Source: Microbulbifer donghaiensis (GTDB lineage: Bacteria > Pseudomonadota > Gammaproteobacteria > Pseudomonadales > Cellvibrionaceae). Taken from it: a stretch of 64,000 bases of DNA. The stretch's first letter is position 1. Each line of letters opens with the position of its first letter. The notes beneath the pieces are model-generated. The model was given only the letters and a program-made list of their open reading frames with translations. It searched no databases and was not told the origin of the DNA. The stretch spans positions 1-64,000 of the forward strand of contig NZ_FQVA01000003.1 in assembly GCF_900129095.1 (NCBI RefSeq). Direction: 5' to 3'. This document shows positions 47,768 to 56,665 of the stretch, one piece after another. The position numbers were made by a program, and so were the translations under genes.

Positions 47768-49110
47768 TGAGAATAATGACCAAGCTCACTTCAATGCGAA
47801 GCCTGCTGACGCTGCTGACCGCGAGCCTTCTGGCCGCCAGTTCCGCCACGGCCCAGGTAAAGGCCCTCGACCGGGTGGTCGCCGTCGTGGATGACGACGT
47901 GGTGATGGCCAGCGAACTGCAGCTGCGCCTGGATACCATTCTGAACCAGATCCAGGCGCAGCAGGTTCAGGCGCCTCCCATCGACGTCCTGCGCCGCCAG
48001 GTGCTGGAACAACTGATTATCGAGCGGCTGCAGCTGCAGATGGCCTCCCGTGCGGGTGTCACCATTTCCGAAGCGGAGCTGGACCAGGCGATTGCGCGCG
48101 TGCAACAAAATGCCAGCGTCAGCCCGGAGGAATTCCGCAAGCGGCTGGCCGCCGACGGCCTGTCGATGAAAAGCTTTCGCCAGCAGATCCGCCAGGAGCT
48201 GCTGATCCGCCGGGTGGAACAGGGCAGCGTCAACCGCCGCATCCAGATTACCGACCAGGACATCGATAACTTTCTGCGTTCCAAAGAAGGAGAATTCTGG
48301 AAATCACCGCAGTTCGAACTCGGCCATATCCTGATTCCGGTCAGCTCCAGTGCCCCTGCCGACGAAGTCACCAAGGCGCGGGCCAAGGCCGAGCAGCTGG
48401 CGCAACAGGCCCGGGAGGGCGCCGACTTCCGCCGGCTCGCTATCGCCAACTCCGCCGGACAGAATGCGCTGTCCGGCGGTGACCTCGGCTGGCGCAAGAC
48501 CGTGGAGCTGCCGACCCTGTTTGCCGATGCGCTCGAAGGGTCCAAGGTCGGTGATGTCACCCAACCTTTCCGCAGCGACGCCGGTTTTCACCTGCTGAAA
48601 ATTCACGACCAGCGCGGCTCCACCGAGCAAGTCGTCGAGCAGACCAAGGTGCGTCACATCCTGGTCAAACCCTCCGCGATCCTCAGCGACGACGATGCCT
48701 ACAACAAGCTCATCGGGCTGCGGGAACAGATCATGAGCGGCGCCGAATTCGGCGAGCTGGCACGGGAAAACTCAGAGGACATCGGCACCATGCTCTCCGG
48801 CGGCGACCTCGGCTGGTCCATGCCCGGTCAGTTCGTACCCGAGTTCACCCAGGCCATGGACAATACCCCGGTGGGCGAGGTGAGCATGCCATTTCGCAGC
48901 CAGTTCGGCTGGCATATCCTCAAGGTGGAAGGCCGCCGCAAGCAGGATATGACCGATCAATATATCCGCAACCAGGCCGCCAACCTGTTGCGCAACCGCC
49001 GCTACGAGGAAGAGCTGCAAAACTGGCGCCGCGAAATTCGCGACCAGGCGTATGTGGAAATCAAGCTGCCGGAGACGCAGGAACAATCCGAGAGCACTGA
49101 GCAGCAGTAA
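47767..49110 (+). CDS. surA: Periplasmic chaperone and peptidyl-prolyl isomerase SurA
   Basis: 447 aa from the ATG whose A is the last base of the lptD TGA (an in-frame GTG lies one codon earlier). Signal peptide to about residue 30 (SSATAQ). N-terminal chaperone domain, then two parvulin domains: about 185-285 (FELGHILIP, GGDLGW) and about 295-395 (KVRHILVKP, GGDLGWSMPGQFVPEF). Folds outer-membrane barrels such as LptD. An intrinsic terminator follows. Confidence 0.96.
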   Translation: MRIMTKLTSMRSLLTLLTASLLAASSATAQVKALDRVVAVVDDDVVMASELQLRLDTILNQIQAQQVQAPPIDVLRRQVLEQLIIERLQLQMASRAGVTISEAELDQAIARVQQNASVSPEEFRKRLAADGLSMKSFRQQIRQELLIRRVEQGSVNRRIQITDQDIDNFLRSKEGEFWKSPQFELGHILIPVSSSAPADEVTKARAKAEQLAQQAREGADFRRLAIANSAGQNALSGGDLGWRKTVELPTLFADALEGSKVGDVTQPFRSDAGFHLLKIHDQRGSTEQVVEQTKVRHILVKPSAILSDDDAYNKLIGLREQIMSGAEFGELARENSEDIGTMLSGGDLGWSMPGQFVPEFTQAMDNTPVGEVSMPFRSQFGWHILKVEGRRKQDMTDQYIRNQAANLLRNRRYEEELQNWRREIRDQAYVEIKLPETQEQSESTEQQ

Positions 49111-49129
49111 CGGCCTGCAAAGGTTTTCG

Positions 49130-49158
49130 ATACCGGGCGCCAGTCGCCCGGTATTTTT
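49130..49158 (+). terminator. Intrinsic terminator between surA and pdxA
   Basis: ATACCGGGCG (49130-49139) pairs perfectly with CGCCCGGTAT (49145-49154), loop CCAGT, then T-tract to 49158. The ATG at 49159 directly abuts the T-tract, which argues against its use as the pdxA start. Confidence 0.9.
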
Positions 49159-49179
49159 ATGGACGGACCCGGCACAAAA

Positions 49180-50187
49180 ATGATTCCCAGAATCGCCTTC
49201 ACACCCGGCGAGCCCGCCGGTATCGGCCCAGAACTGGCAGTCAGGCTCGCCGGTGCCGGCAGCTTTGCACAGGGCGCCGGCGGCTCCGCACAAATAGTCG
49301 CCATTGCCGACCCGCAACTGCTGCAGCAGGCCGCCGCCCAGTTGCACCAGCCCCTCGAGCTGCTGCCATTCGATCCCGCAGCACCCGCTCAAGCCACGCC
49401 CGCCGGCGCCCTGTACATCCAGCCGACCGCGCTGGCAACGCCCGCCGAAGCCGGCAAGCTGAACCCTGCCAACGCCGCCTATGTACTGGACACGCTGCGC
49501 ATCGCCGCCGAGGGTTGCCTGGCGCGACGCTTCGACGCCCTGGTAACTGGCCCGGTGCACAAGGGAGTCATCAACGACGCCGGTATCAGCTTCAGCGGCC
49601 ACACCGAATTTTTCGCCGATCTGGCCGGTGTCGAGCGGGTGGTGATGATGCTGGCTGCGGAGGAGTTGCGGGTGGCCCTGGTGACCACCCACCTGCCGCT
49701 GAAAGACGTCAGCGCCGCAATTACCGGTCCGCGTTTGGAGCAGATCATCACGATACTGCACCGCAGCCTGCGCCATCAGTTCCGCATCGACGCGCCGCGT
49801 ATCGGTGTCTGCGGACTCAATCCGCACGCCGGCGAGGGCGGCCATCTCGGGCGCGAGGAAATCGAGGTCATTGAGCCCGCGCTGGACAAGTTGCGCGCCC
49901 TGGGAATACAGCTGATTGGCCCCCTGCCGGCCGACACGCTGTTTACGCCGCCGCAACTGGCGCGCTGCGATGCCGTGCTGGCCATGTATCACGACCAGGG
50001 CCTGCCGGTGTTAAAATTCAAGGGCTTCGGCCACGCGGTCAATATCACCCTCGGGCTGCCGTTTATCCGCACTTCCGTGGATCACGGCACCGCGCTCAAT
50101 ATCGCCGGCCAGGGCATCGCCGATAGCGGCAGCCTGCGGGCAGCGATGTCACAGGCCATTGAACTAGCGCAGTTGCGCCATCTGTAG
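49180..50187 (+). CDS. pdxA: 4-hydroxythreonine-4-phosphate dehydrogenase
   Basis: Pyridoxal-phosphate synthesis (DXP-dependent route). 335 aa from the ATG at 49180 ([19 protein letters not shown]), preferred over the ATG at 49159. Metal-binding histidines are in GHTEFFADL, the later [17 protein letters not shown] and the MYHDQG segment; [16 protein letters not shown] closes the C-terminus. A palindromic repeat begins at its stop codon. Confidence 0.95.
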   Translation: MIPRIAFTPGEPAGIGPELAVRLAGAGSFAQGAGGSAQIVAIADPQLLQQAAAQLHQPLELLPFDPAAPAQATPAGALYIQPTALATPAEAGKLNPANAAYVLDTLRIAAEGCLARRFDALVTGPVHKGVINDAGISFSGHTEFFADLAGVERVVMMLAAEELRVALVTTHLPLKDVSAAITGPRLEQIITILHRSLRHQFRIDAPRIGVCGLNPHAGEGGHLGREEIEVIEPALDKLRALGIQLIGPLPADTLFTPPQLARCDAVLAMYHDQGLPVLKFKGFGHAVNITLGLPFIRTSVDHGTALNIAGQGIADSGSLRAAMSQAIELAQLRHL

Positions 50188-50260
50188 GGTGGGCAAAGCG
50201 CAGCGTGCCCATCATCACCGCAAAGATGGGCACGTCGCTGCGCTCCTTTGCCCATCCTAC
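50184..50260. repeat. Imperfect palindromic repeat between pdxA and rsmA
   Basis: GTAGGGTGGGCAAAGCGCAG...GTGCCCATC (50184-50212) mirrors GATGGGCACG...CTTTGCCCATCCTAC (50225-50260). The wording GTAGGRTGGGCAAAGCG...GTGCCCATC is a common proteobacterial intergenic palindrome. It begins at the pdxA stop and ends 21 bp before rsmA, so it forms the rsmA 5' leader. Confidence 0.8.
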
Positions 50261-50281
50261 GCATTGAAATATCACGGGATA

Positions 50282-51097
50282 ATGGACAACTTCTTCCAAC
50301 ACAAGGCGCGCAAGCGCTTCGGCCAGAATTTTCTGGTCGATGAGAATATTATCGAGCGCATAGTGCGCGCCATCGGGCCAAAGGAAAGCGACAACCTGGT
50401 GGAGATTGGCCCGGGCCAGGGCGCGATCACCCAGCTGTTGCTGCAGCGCTGCCCGTCCCTGACCGCAGTAGAACTCGACCGGGATCTGATCCCCATGCTG
50501 CAGTTCAAGTTTCGCGACTATCCGCAATTCCAGATCATCGAACAGGACGCGCTCAAGTTCGACTTCGGCACACTTTGCCAAGATACCGGGGCCGGCGAGC
50601 GGAAGCTGAGAATTGTCGGCAACCTGCCGTACAACATCTCCACCCCCCTGCTGTTTCACCTGCTGAGCTTTCGCGGCAAAGTGCAGGACATGCATTTCAT
50701 GCTGCAGAAGGAAGTGGTGGATCGCCTCAGCGCAACACCCGGTAACAAAGCCTTCGGCCGGCTCAGCGTCATGGTGCAGTACCACTGCCGCGTGCAGGGG
50801 CTATTCCCGGTACCGCCGCAGTCCTTCCGCCCCGCACCCAAAGTGGAGTCGGCCATCGTGCGGCTGGTCCCGCACGCCGAACCGCCCTATCCGGCCCAGG
50901 ACGAGCAGCTGCTGGAACGCATCGTTAACGTCGCCTTCCAACAGCGGCGCAAGACCCTGCGCAATGCCCTCAAACCCCTGTACCCTGAGCTGGAAGCCGA
51001 GCAGCTGCCGGTCGACGCGAGCCGCCGACCGGAAACTCTCAGCGTGCAGGAGTTTGTCCAGCTGGCCAATTACTGCGCCAACTTAGCAGACAAATAA
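50282..51097 (+). CDS. rsmA: 16S rRNA (adenine1518/1519-N6)-dimethyltransferase
   Basis: 271 aa (KsgA). Start is the ATG at 50282, as MDNFFQHKARKRFGQNFL matches the family; the open frame upstream runs through the palindromic repeat. SAM motif VEIGPGQGAIT and the catalytic NLPYN motif are present, and the C-terminal helical domain follows. Weak Shine-Dalgarno. ApaH follows after 27 bp, the usual order. Confidence 0.97.
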   Translation: MDNFFQHKARKRFGQNFLVDENIIERIVRAIGPKESDNLVEIGPGQGAITQLLLQRCPSLTAVELDRDLIPMLQFKFRDYPQFQIIEQDALKFDFGTLCQDTGAGERKLRIVGNLPYNISTPLLFHLLSFRGKVQDMHFMLQKEVVDRLSATPGNKAFGRLSVMVQYHCRVQGLFPVPPQSFRPAPKVESAIVRLVPHAEPPYPAQDEQLLERIVNVAFQQRRKTLRNALKPLYPELEAEQLPVDASRRPETLSVQEFVQLANYCANLADK

Positions 51098-51124
51098 CCA
51101 CACTATCGATTTCGGGGTAGAGCT

Positions 51125-51937
51125 TTGGCCACCTACGCCATTGGCGACATTCAGGGCTGCTTTGATTCGCTGCAGCGGCTGCTAAAGAAAATTCATTTCC
51201 GCCCTGACCGGGACAAACTCTGGCTGGCCGGTGATATGGTGCACCGCGGCCACGACAGTCTCGGCACGCTCCGCTTTCTGTATGAGCACCGCCATCAGGT
51301 TACCGCGGTGCTCGGCAACCACGATCTGCACCTGCTGGCCCTGGCGCACGGCGCCAAGCGCCTGACGGACAGAGAGCACGACCTGGCCAAAGTGTTGCGA
51401 GCCAAAGACGCGGACAAGCTTCTGCAATGGCTGCAGGGCCTGCCGCTGGTGGTGCACAAGAAAGGCTTCACCATGGTGCACGCGGGGATACCGCCGATCT
51501 GGAGCATTACCAAATCGCTGGAACTCTCCCGCGAAGTACACCGGGCCCTGGCCGATGACGCCCTCGCCAAGGCCTATTTCTACGGCATGTACGGCAACGA
51601 ACCCCACTGCTGGAACGATCACCTGCTCGGCATCGAGCGACTGCGCTCCATCACCAACTACTTCACCCGCATGCGCTTCTGCATGGCGGACGGCACCCTG
51701 GACCTGGTGACCAAACGGGGCCCGCAGGCGGCCCACGGTGAATTCAAACCCTGGTTCAGTTTTCCCGAACGCAAGACCAAAAACGATAAAATCCTTTTCG
51801 GCCACTGGGCCGCACTGGAAGGGCGGGCAGACACAAGGAACGTTTACGCGTTGGACACAGGCTGTGTCTGGGGCGGCCTGCTGACGGCGATGCGGCTGAG
51901 CGACGAGTCCTTCTTCTGTGTGGACTGCGAGCTGTAG
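51125..51937 (+). CDS. apaH: Symmetrical bis(5'-nucleosyl)-tetraphosphatase
   Basis: 270 aa metallophosphatase degrading Ap4A. The start is a TTG at 51125, required because ATYAIGDIQGC is the conserved N-terminus and GGGG lies just upstream. Metal-binding motifs GDIQGC, GDMVHRG and GNHDLHLL are intact. In many genomes apaG lies between rsmA and apaH; here it is absent. Confidence 0.96.
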   Translation: MATYAIGDIQGCFDSLQRLLKKIHFRPDRDKLWLAGDMVHRGHDSLGTLRFLYEHRHQVTAVLGNHDLHLLALAHGAKRLTDREHDLAKVLRAKDADKLLQWLQGLPLVVHKKGFTMVHAGIPPIWSITKSLELSREVHRALADDALAKAYFYGMYGNEPHCWNDHLLGIERLRSITNYFTRMRFCMADGTLDLVTKRGPQAAHGEFKPWFSFPERKTKNDKILFGHWAALEGRADTRNVYALDTGCVWGGLLTAMRLSDESFFCVDCEL

Positions 51938-52061
51938 CCCCAGGCTGCCAAACGAGCGAATGTAACCATTTCCGCATGTCCGACTGTACGCTTGAAACGA
52001 TCGCCGGACGCTGCCCCCAGCATCCGGCACTGACCTTCGACCGAGCGGACATAGCGGACAT

Positions 52062-53174
52062 ATGCTTTCACCGGACAACGTCAGGCTGATACTGACCGGC
52101 GATGTGATGACCGGACGCGGCATCGATCAGGTGCTGCCCTGCCCCGGCGATCCGGAAATCCACGAGTTCTATATGCGCTCTGCCAGAGGCTATGTCGCCC
52201 TGGCGGAAGAGCGCAACGGTGGTATTCCGCAGCCAGCTCCCTTCGATTACCTGTGGGGGGACGCACTCGCGGCGATGGCGGCGCGAGAGCCGAACTGCCG
52301 GGTTATCAATCTGGAGACCGCCGTTACCCGCTGCAATGATTTCTGGCCGGGCAAAGGCATCAACTACCGCATGCACCCCGGCAATATTCCCTGCCTGACG
52401 GCAGCGCGCATCGCTGCCTGCAGCCTGGCCAACAATCACGTGCTGGACTGGGGCTACGACGGGCTGGCGGAAACCCTGACCAGCCTGCACGCGGCGGGCG
52501 TGGGGACCGCTGGCGCCGGCCATGATCTGCAAGCCGCCATAAAACCGGCTGTTATCGAGCTCGGCAGCCGGCGAATCCTGCTGTTCGCCTGTGGTCATTA
52601 CAGCAGTGGCATTCCGGCGGACTGGGCGGCGACGGAAACACGGGCCGGTGTGAACTTCATCGGTGAGTTGTCCGCGCAGGGCGCCGAGCGGATCGCACAA
52701 CAGGTCCACGCTTACCGCGCGCCGGGAAACCTGACTGTTGTATCGATCCATTGGGGCGGCAACTGGGGTTATCGCATCGCCCGACAGCAACGGGAGTTCG
52801 CCCACCGCCTGATCGATGCCGGTGTTGACCTGGTGCACGGCCACTCCTCCCACCACCCCCAGGGTATCGAGGTCTACCGGGAGCGCGCCATTCTGTATGG
52901 CTGCGGAGATCTGATTAATGACTACGAGGGCATCAGTGGCCGCGAGGAATACCGCTCTCATTTGCGCCCGCTGTACTGCATCGACCTGGACCGGGACAGC
53001 GGTGCGCTACAGAGACTGGAATTGATTCCGCTGGAGATGCGGCGCTTCCGCCTGCAGAAGCCGGGCGAAGCGGACTGCGACTGGTTGCGGCTGACGCTCG
53101 ACCGGGAATGCCGCCATCTGGGCACCAAGTTGCGACTCGCCCCAGTGAGCGAGAGTTTCCTGCTCGACTGGTAG
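52062..53174 (+). CDS. CapA/PgsA-family metallophosphatase-like protein
   Basis: 370 aa, no signal peptide. CapA-fold motifs are LTGDVMTGRG near the start, INLETAVT, LANNHVLDWGYDGL, SIHWGGN and VHGHSSHHPQG. Some members make poly-gamma-glutamate capsule, but many encoded alone, as here, have no capsule locus and unknown substrate. ATG with AGCGGA upstream. Convergent with galE. Confidence 0.85.
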   Translation: MLSPDNVRLILTGDVMTGRGIDQVLPCPGDPEIHEFYMRSARGYVALAEERNGGIPQPAPFDYLWGDALAAMAAREPNCRVINLETAVTRCNDFWPGKGINYRMHPGNIPCLTAARIAACSLANNHVLDWGYDGLAETLTSLHAAGVGTAGAGHDLQAAIKPAVIELGSRRILLFACGHYSSGIPADWAATETRAGVNFIGELSAQGAERIAQQVHAYRAPGNLTVVSIHWGGNWGYRIARQQREFAHRLIDAGVDLVHGHSSHHPQGIEVYRERAILYGCGDLINDYEGISGREEYRSHLRPLYCIDLDRDSGALQRLELIPLEMRRFRLQKPGEADCDWLRLTLDRECRHLGTKLRLAPVSESFLLDW

Positions 53175-53176
53175 CA

Positions 53177-53208
53177 GTCCGGGCCAGCCTGCACCCGGAC
53201 CGTATTTT
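53177..53208 (+). terminator. Hairpin between convergent capA-like gene and galE
   Basis: GTCCGGG (53177-53183) pairs with CCCGGAC (53194-53200), 10-nt loop, followed by CGTATTTT. Plausible terminator for the plus-strand gene. Confidence 0.5.
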
Positions 53209-53225
53209 CCCTTGTTGTCCGCTAT

Positions 53226-54254
53226 TTATTCGGCGGCGTAGCCGTTCGGGTTTTGCGATTGCCAGCGCCAGGTGTCGCGGACCATGCGCTCGAGATCATA
53301 CTCGGCTTTCCAGTCCAGTTCCTGTTCGGCCAGAGCCGGATCGGCATAGCACGCGGCGATATCGCCGGGGCGGCGCGGCGCTATTTTGAAGGGCACCTCG
53401 CGACCGCTGACGCGCTCGAAGGTCCGCACGATTTCCAGCACGGAACTGCCGCGCCCCGTGCCCAGGTTGTGGGTATAGCAGCCCGCCGCGGTATCTTCGC
53501 GGCGCAGCATCGCCAGTGCAGCCAGATGTCCGCGGGCCAGATCCACCACATGGATATAATCGCGCACACCGGTGCCATCGACGGTTTCGTAATCGTCGCC
53601 AAATACCTGTAGCTGCGCCAGGCGCCCGACGGCTACCTGCGACACATAGGGCAGCAGGTTGTTCGGAATGCCGCGGGGGTCTTCCCCGATTGCACCGCTC
53701 TCATGGGCCCCGATCGGATTGAAATAGCGCAGCAGGCTGACCTTCAACTGACTGTCCGGCGCCGCACACAGGTCCCGCAGCATGTTTTCCACCATCAGTT
53801 TGCTGGCGCCATAGGGGTTGGTTGCACCGGTCGGAAAGTCTTCGCGAATGGGAACGCTGGCCGGGTCACCGTAGACGGTGGCGGAAGAACTGAAGATCAG
53901 TCGTTGGACACCGAATTCCGCCATGACCTGACACAGGGTCAGAGTCCCGGAAACATTGTTCTGGTAATAGCGCAACGGCTGCGCGACAGACTCGCCGACT
54001 GCCTTCAAACCGGCAAAATGAATTACGGCTTCGATATCACAAGAGGAAAATATTTCCCTCAGCCCGGCGGCATCGGCAATATCCACCTTATGAAATGGCA
54101 CCTGCCGTCCGGCAATCATCTCCACACGGTGCAACGCCTCCTCGCTGCTGTTGGCCAGATTATCCACCACCACTGGTTCCAAGCCCGCTGCGAGCATTTC
54201 TACACAGGTGTGACTGCCGATATAACCGGCGCCGCCAGTCACCAGGATCGCCAT
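53226..54254 (-). CDS. galE: UDP-glucose 4-epimerase
   Basis: 342 aa short-chain dehydrogenase-fold epimerase for UDP-galactose supply. NAD motif VTGGAGYIGSH, FSSSATVYGDP (Ser/Thr of the triad) and the catalytic YGASK are present; VRDYIHVVDLA and GRGSSVLEIV follow. Divergent from prkA across 369 bp. Confidence 0.95.
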   Translation of the reverse strand: MAILVTGGAGYIGSHTCVEMLAAGLEPVVVDNLANSSEEALHRVEMIAGRQVPFHKVDIADAAGLREIFSSCDIEAVIHFAGLKAVGESVAQPLRYYQNNVSGTLTLCQVMAEFGVQRLIFSSSATVYGDPASVPIREDFPTGATNPYGASKLMVENMLRDLCAAPDSQLKVSLLRYFNPIGAHESGAIGEDPRGIPNNLLPYVSQVAVGRLAQLQVFGDDYETVDGTGVRDYIHVVDLARGHLAALAMLRREDTAAGCYTHNLGTGRGSSVLEIVRTFERVSGREVPFKIAPRRPGDIAACYADPALAEQELDWKAEYDLERMVRDTWRWQSQNPNGYAAE

Positions 54255-54623
54255 AAAGAATTCCTTTAATCACTTTGTGTTCTTGATAGGGCGCCTAGTA
54301 GAGCGCAAAACTGCCGCCCGCTTCAACCGCCAATTTGGCGCCCGTATCAACGCGACCATGAATAGAGAAAGCTATGCTGGAAGTGCGGGAGGTTATTTCG
54401 CGTTTTGCTTCCGCATGGCAGGGGGCAGCTCTGCCACGGTAATAAAGATAGTGTTTCGCGCCCACGCGCATTCCGATAAACGCGGAGACTGCGAAGCAGC
54501 TTCGCGCTCAGGTCGCCAGCCCACAGGGGCAGACGCACAACTGAAGCAGTAACCTGTGCACTCATCCTGTGCGACCGACAGGACGCTGAACGTTGTCCGA
54601 CACGCTACAGGGAGCCGTACATC
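54255..54623. other. 369-bp gap between galE and prkA; no gene seen
   Basis: No supported ORF. It must hold promoters for galE and prkA. GCTATGCT at 54371-54378 resembles a sigmaS extended -10 but is weak evidence. No sigma54 -24/-12 pair with correct spacing was found, although homologous genes in E. coli are NtrC-regulated. Confidence 0.4.
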
Positions 54624-56546
54624 ATGACGATATTCAATCACTACCTGGAGAGATACGAGTCGATCCAGGATGAAGAACTCAGCATCCAGGAATACCTGGA
54701 ACTGTGTAAGACCGATCGCAGCGCCTACGCCTCCCCCGCAGAGCGCATGCTAATGGCGATTGGCGAAGCGGAACTGGTGGACACCTCCCGCGATCCCCGC
54801 CTGTCGCGCATTTTTTCCAACAAGGTCATCAAACGCTATGCGGCGTTCAGCGAGTTCTACGGCATGGAGGAAGCCATAGAGCAGATAGTTTCATTCTTCC
54901 GCCACGCCGCCCAGGGACTCGAGGAGAAGAAACAGATTCTCTACCTGCTGGGCCCCGTCGGCGGCGGCAAGTCGTCACTGGCCGAGCGGCTCAAGGCGCT
55001 GATGGAGAAAATACCCATCTACGCCATCAAGGGCTCCCCGGTCTTTGAATCCCCCCTCAGTCTCTTTTCGCCGAACGAGGACGGCCAGATTCTGGAGGAA
55101 GACTACGGTATAGCGCGGCGCTATGTGAATACCATCATGTCGCCCTGGGCGGTCAAGCGCCTGCACGAGTACAAGGGCGATATCAGCAAGTTCCGCGTGG
55201 TGAAAATCCGCCCGTCCATCCTCGATCAGGTGGCTATCTCCAAAACAGAACCCGGTGACGAGAACAATCAGGATATTTCTTCGCTGGTCGGCAAGATCGA
55301 TATCCGCAAGCTGGAGGATTTCCCGCAGAACGACCCGGATGCCTACAGCTTCTCCGGCAGCCTGTGCCGTGCCAATCAGGGCCTGATGGAATTCGTCGAG
55401 ATGTTCAAGGCACCGATCAAGGTGCTGCACCCGCTGCTGACTGCGACCCAGGAGGGCAATTACAACAGCACTGAGGGCCTCGGCTCCATTCCGTTCAACG
55501 GCACCATCCTCGCCCACTCCAACGAGTCCGAGTGGCAGTCCTTCCGCAACAATCGGAACAACGAGGCCTTCCTCGACCGTATCTACATCGTCAAGGTGCC
55601 CTACTGTGTGCGGGTCCTCGAAGAGATCAAGATCTACCAGAAACTGCTGGAGAACAGCTCGCTGTCCAAGGCACCCTGCGCACCCGATACCCTGCGTATG
55701 CTGGCGCAGTTCTCCGTGCTTTCCCGGGTCAAGAATCCGGAAAATTCCAGCATCTACTCAAAGATGCGAATCTATGATGGCGAGAACCTGAAGGACACGG
55801 ATCCGAAGGCAAAAACGATTCAGGAATACCGCGATAACGCCGGCGTTGACGAGGGCATGACCGGCCTCTCCACCCGCTTTGCGTTCAAGATTCTGTCCAA
55901 GGTATTCAATTTCGATGCCACCGAAGTGGCCGCCAACCCGGTTCACCTGCTGTATGTTCTCGAGCAGCAGATAGAGCAGGAGCAGTTCCCACCGGAACAG
56001 CAGGAGAACTACCTGGGCTTTATCAAGGAGTACCTGGCCCCGCGCTATGTGGAGTTTATCGGCAAGGAAATCCAGACTGCCTACCTCGAGTCTTACGCGG
56101 AATACGGCCAGAACCTGTTCGACCGCTATGTGACCTACGCCGACTTCTGGATACAGGACCAGGAGTACCGGGATCCCGAAACTGGCGAAATCCTCGATCG
56201 CGGTGCCCTGAACGAGGAACTGGAGAAAACCGAGAAGCCCGCGGGGATTTCCAATCCAAAAGATTTCCGCAACGAAATCGTCAACTTCGTACTGCGCGCA
56301 CGGGCCAACAACCAGGGCAAAAACCCCGACTGGCGCTCCTACGAAAAACTGCGCGCTGTCATCGAGAAGAAGATGTTCTCCAATACCGAGGATCTGCTGC
56401 CGGTAATCTCCTTCAATACCAAGGCGTCCGCGGACGACAAGAAGAAGCACGCCGACTTTGTCGCCCGCATGGTAGAGAGGGGTTACACGGAGAAACAGGT
56501 CCGCCTGCTTTCAGAGTGGTACCTGCGCGTGCGGAAGTCACAGTAA
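54624..56546 (+). CDS. prkA: PrkA-family AAA+ serine protein kinase (YeaG)
   Basis: 640 aa. N-terminal AAA-like domain with Walker A GPVGGGKS (110-117), and a C-terminal PrkA kinase-homology domain. The E. coli homologue YeaG acts in nitrogen- and stationary-phase stress survival. Start ATG 54624 (MTIFNHYLERYE) follows AGGGAG. First of the conserved trio prkA-yeaH-spoVR. A nested hairpin lies before yeaH. Confidence 0.95.
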   Translation: MTIFNHYLERYESIQDEELSIQEYLELCKTDRSAYASPAERMLMAIGEAELVDTSRDPRLSRIFSNKVIKRYAAFSEFYGMEEAIEQIVSFFRHAAQGLEEKKQILYLLGPVGGGKSSLAERLKALMEKIPIYAIKGSPVFESPLSLFSPNEDGQILEEDYGIARRYVNTIMSPWAVKRLHEYKGDISKFRVVKIRPSILDQVAISKTEPGDENNQDISSLVGKIDIRKLEDFPQNDPDAYSFSGSLCRANQGLMEFVEMFKAPIKVLHPLLTATQEGNYNSTEGLGSIPFNGTILAHSNESEWQSFRNNRNNEAFLDRIYIVKVPYCVRVLEEIKIYQKLLENSSLSKAPCAPDTLRMLAQFSVLSRVKNPENSSIYSKMRIYDGENLKDTDPKAKTIQEYRDNAGVDEGMTGLSTRFAFKILSKVFNFDATEVAANPVHLLYVLEQQIEQEQFPPEQQENYLGFIKEYLAPRYVEFIGKEIQTAYLESYAEYGQNLFDRYVTYADFWIQDQEYRDPETGEILDRGALNEELEKTEKPAGISNPKDFRNEIVNFVLRARANNQGKNPDWRSYEKLRAVIEKKMFSNTEDLLPVISFNTKASADDKKKHADFVARMVERGYTEKQVRLLSEWYLRVRKSQ

Positions 56547-56567
56547 CGGACTGAAGCGGTCATTCAG

Positions 56568-56650
56568 GAGTGGCAAGACATTAATGCCAGTCGCGGCACG
56601 ACAGCCGGAGACACCTTGGCGCAGCTACGTCTCCGGCCGCTGCCACTCCG
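56568..56650 (+). promoter_or_regulatory. Nested double hairpin between prkA and yeaH
   Basis: Outer 9-bp stem GGAGTGGCA/TGCCACTCC (56568-56576 with 56642-56650) encloses a second 9-bp perfect stem GCCGGAGAC/GTCTCCGGC (56605-56613 with 56630-56638). No T-run. It may protect or process the mRNA, or attenuate, giving different levels of PrkA and the downstream proteins. Confidence 0.6.
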
Positions 56651-56665
56651 ACAAGAGGCAGTAAT

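Noticed and set aside
54400-54440. Possible sigma54 promoter before prkA (TGGCAGGGGGCAGC)
   Set aside because: GG-to-GC spacing is 9 rather than 10 and the -12 element is poor.
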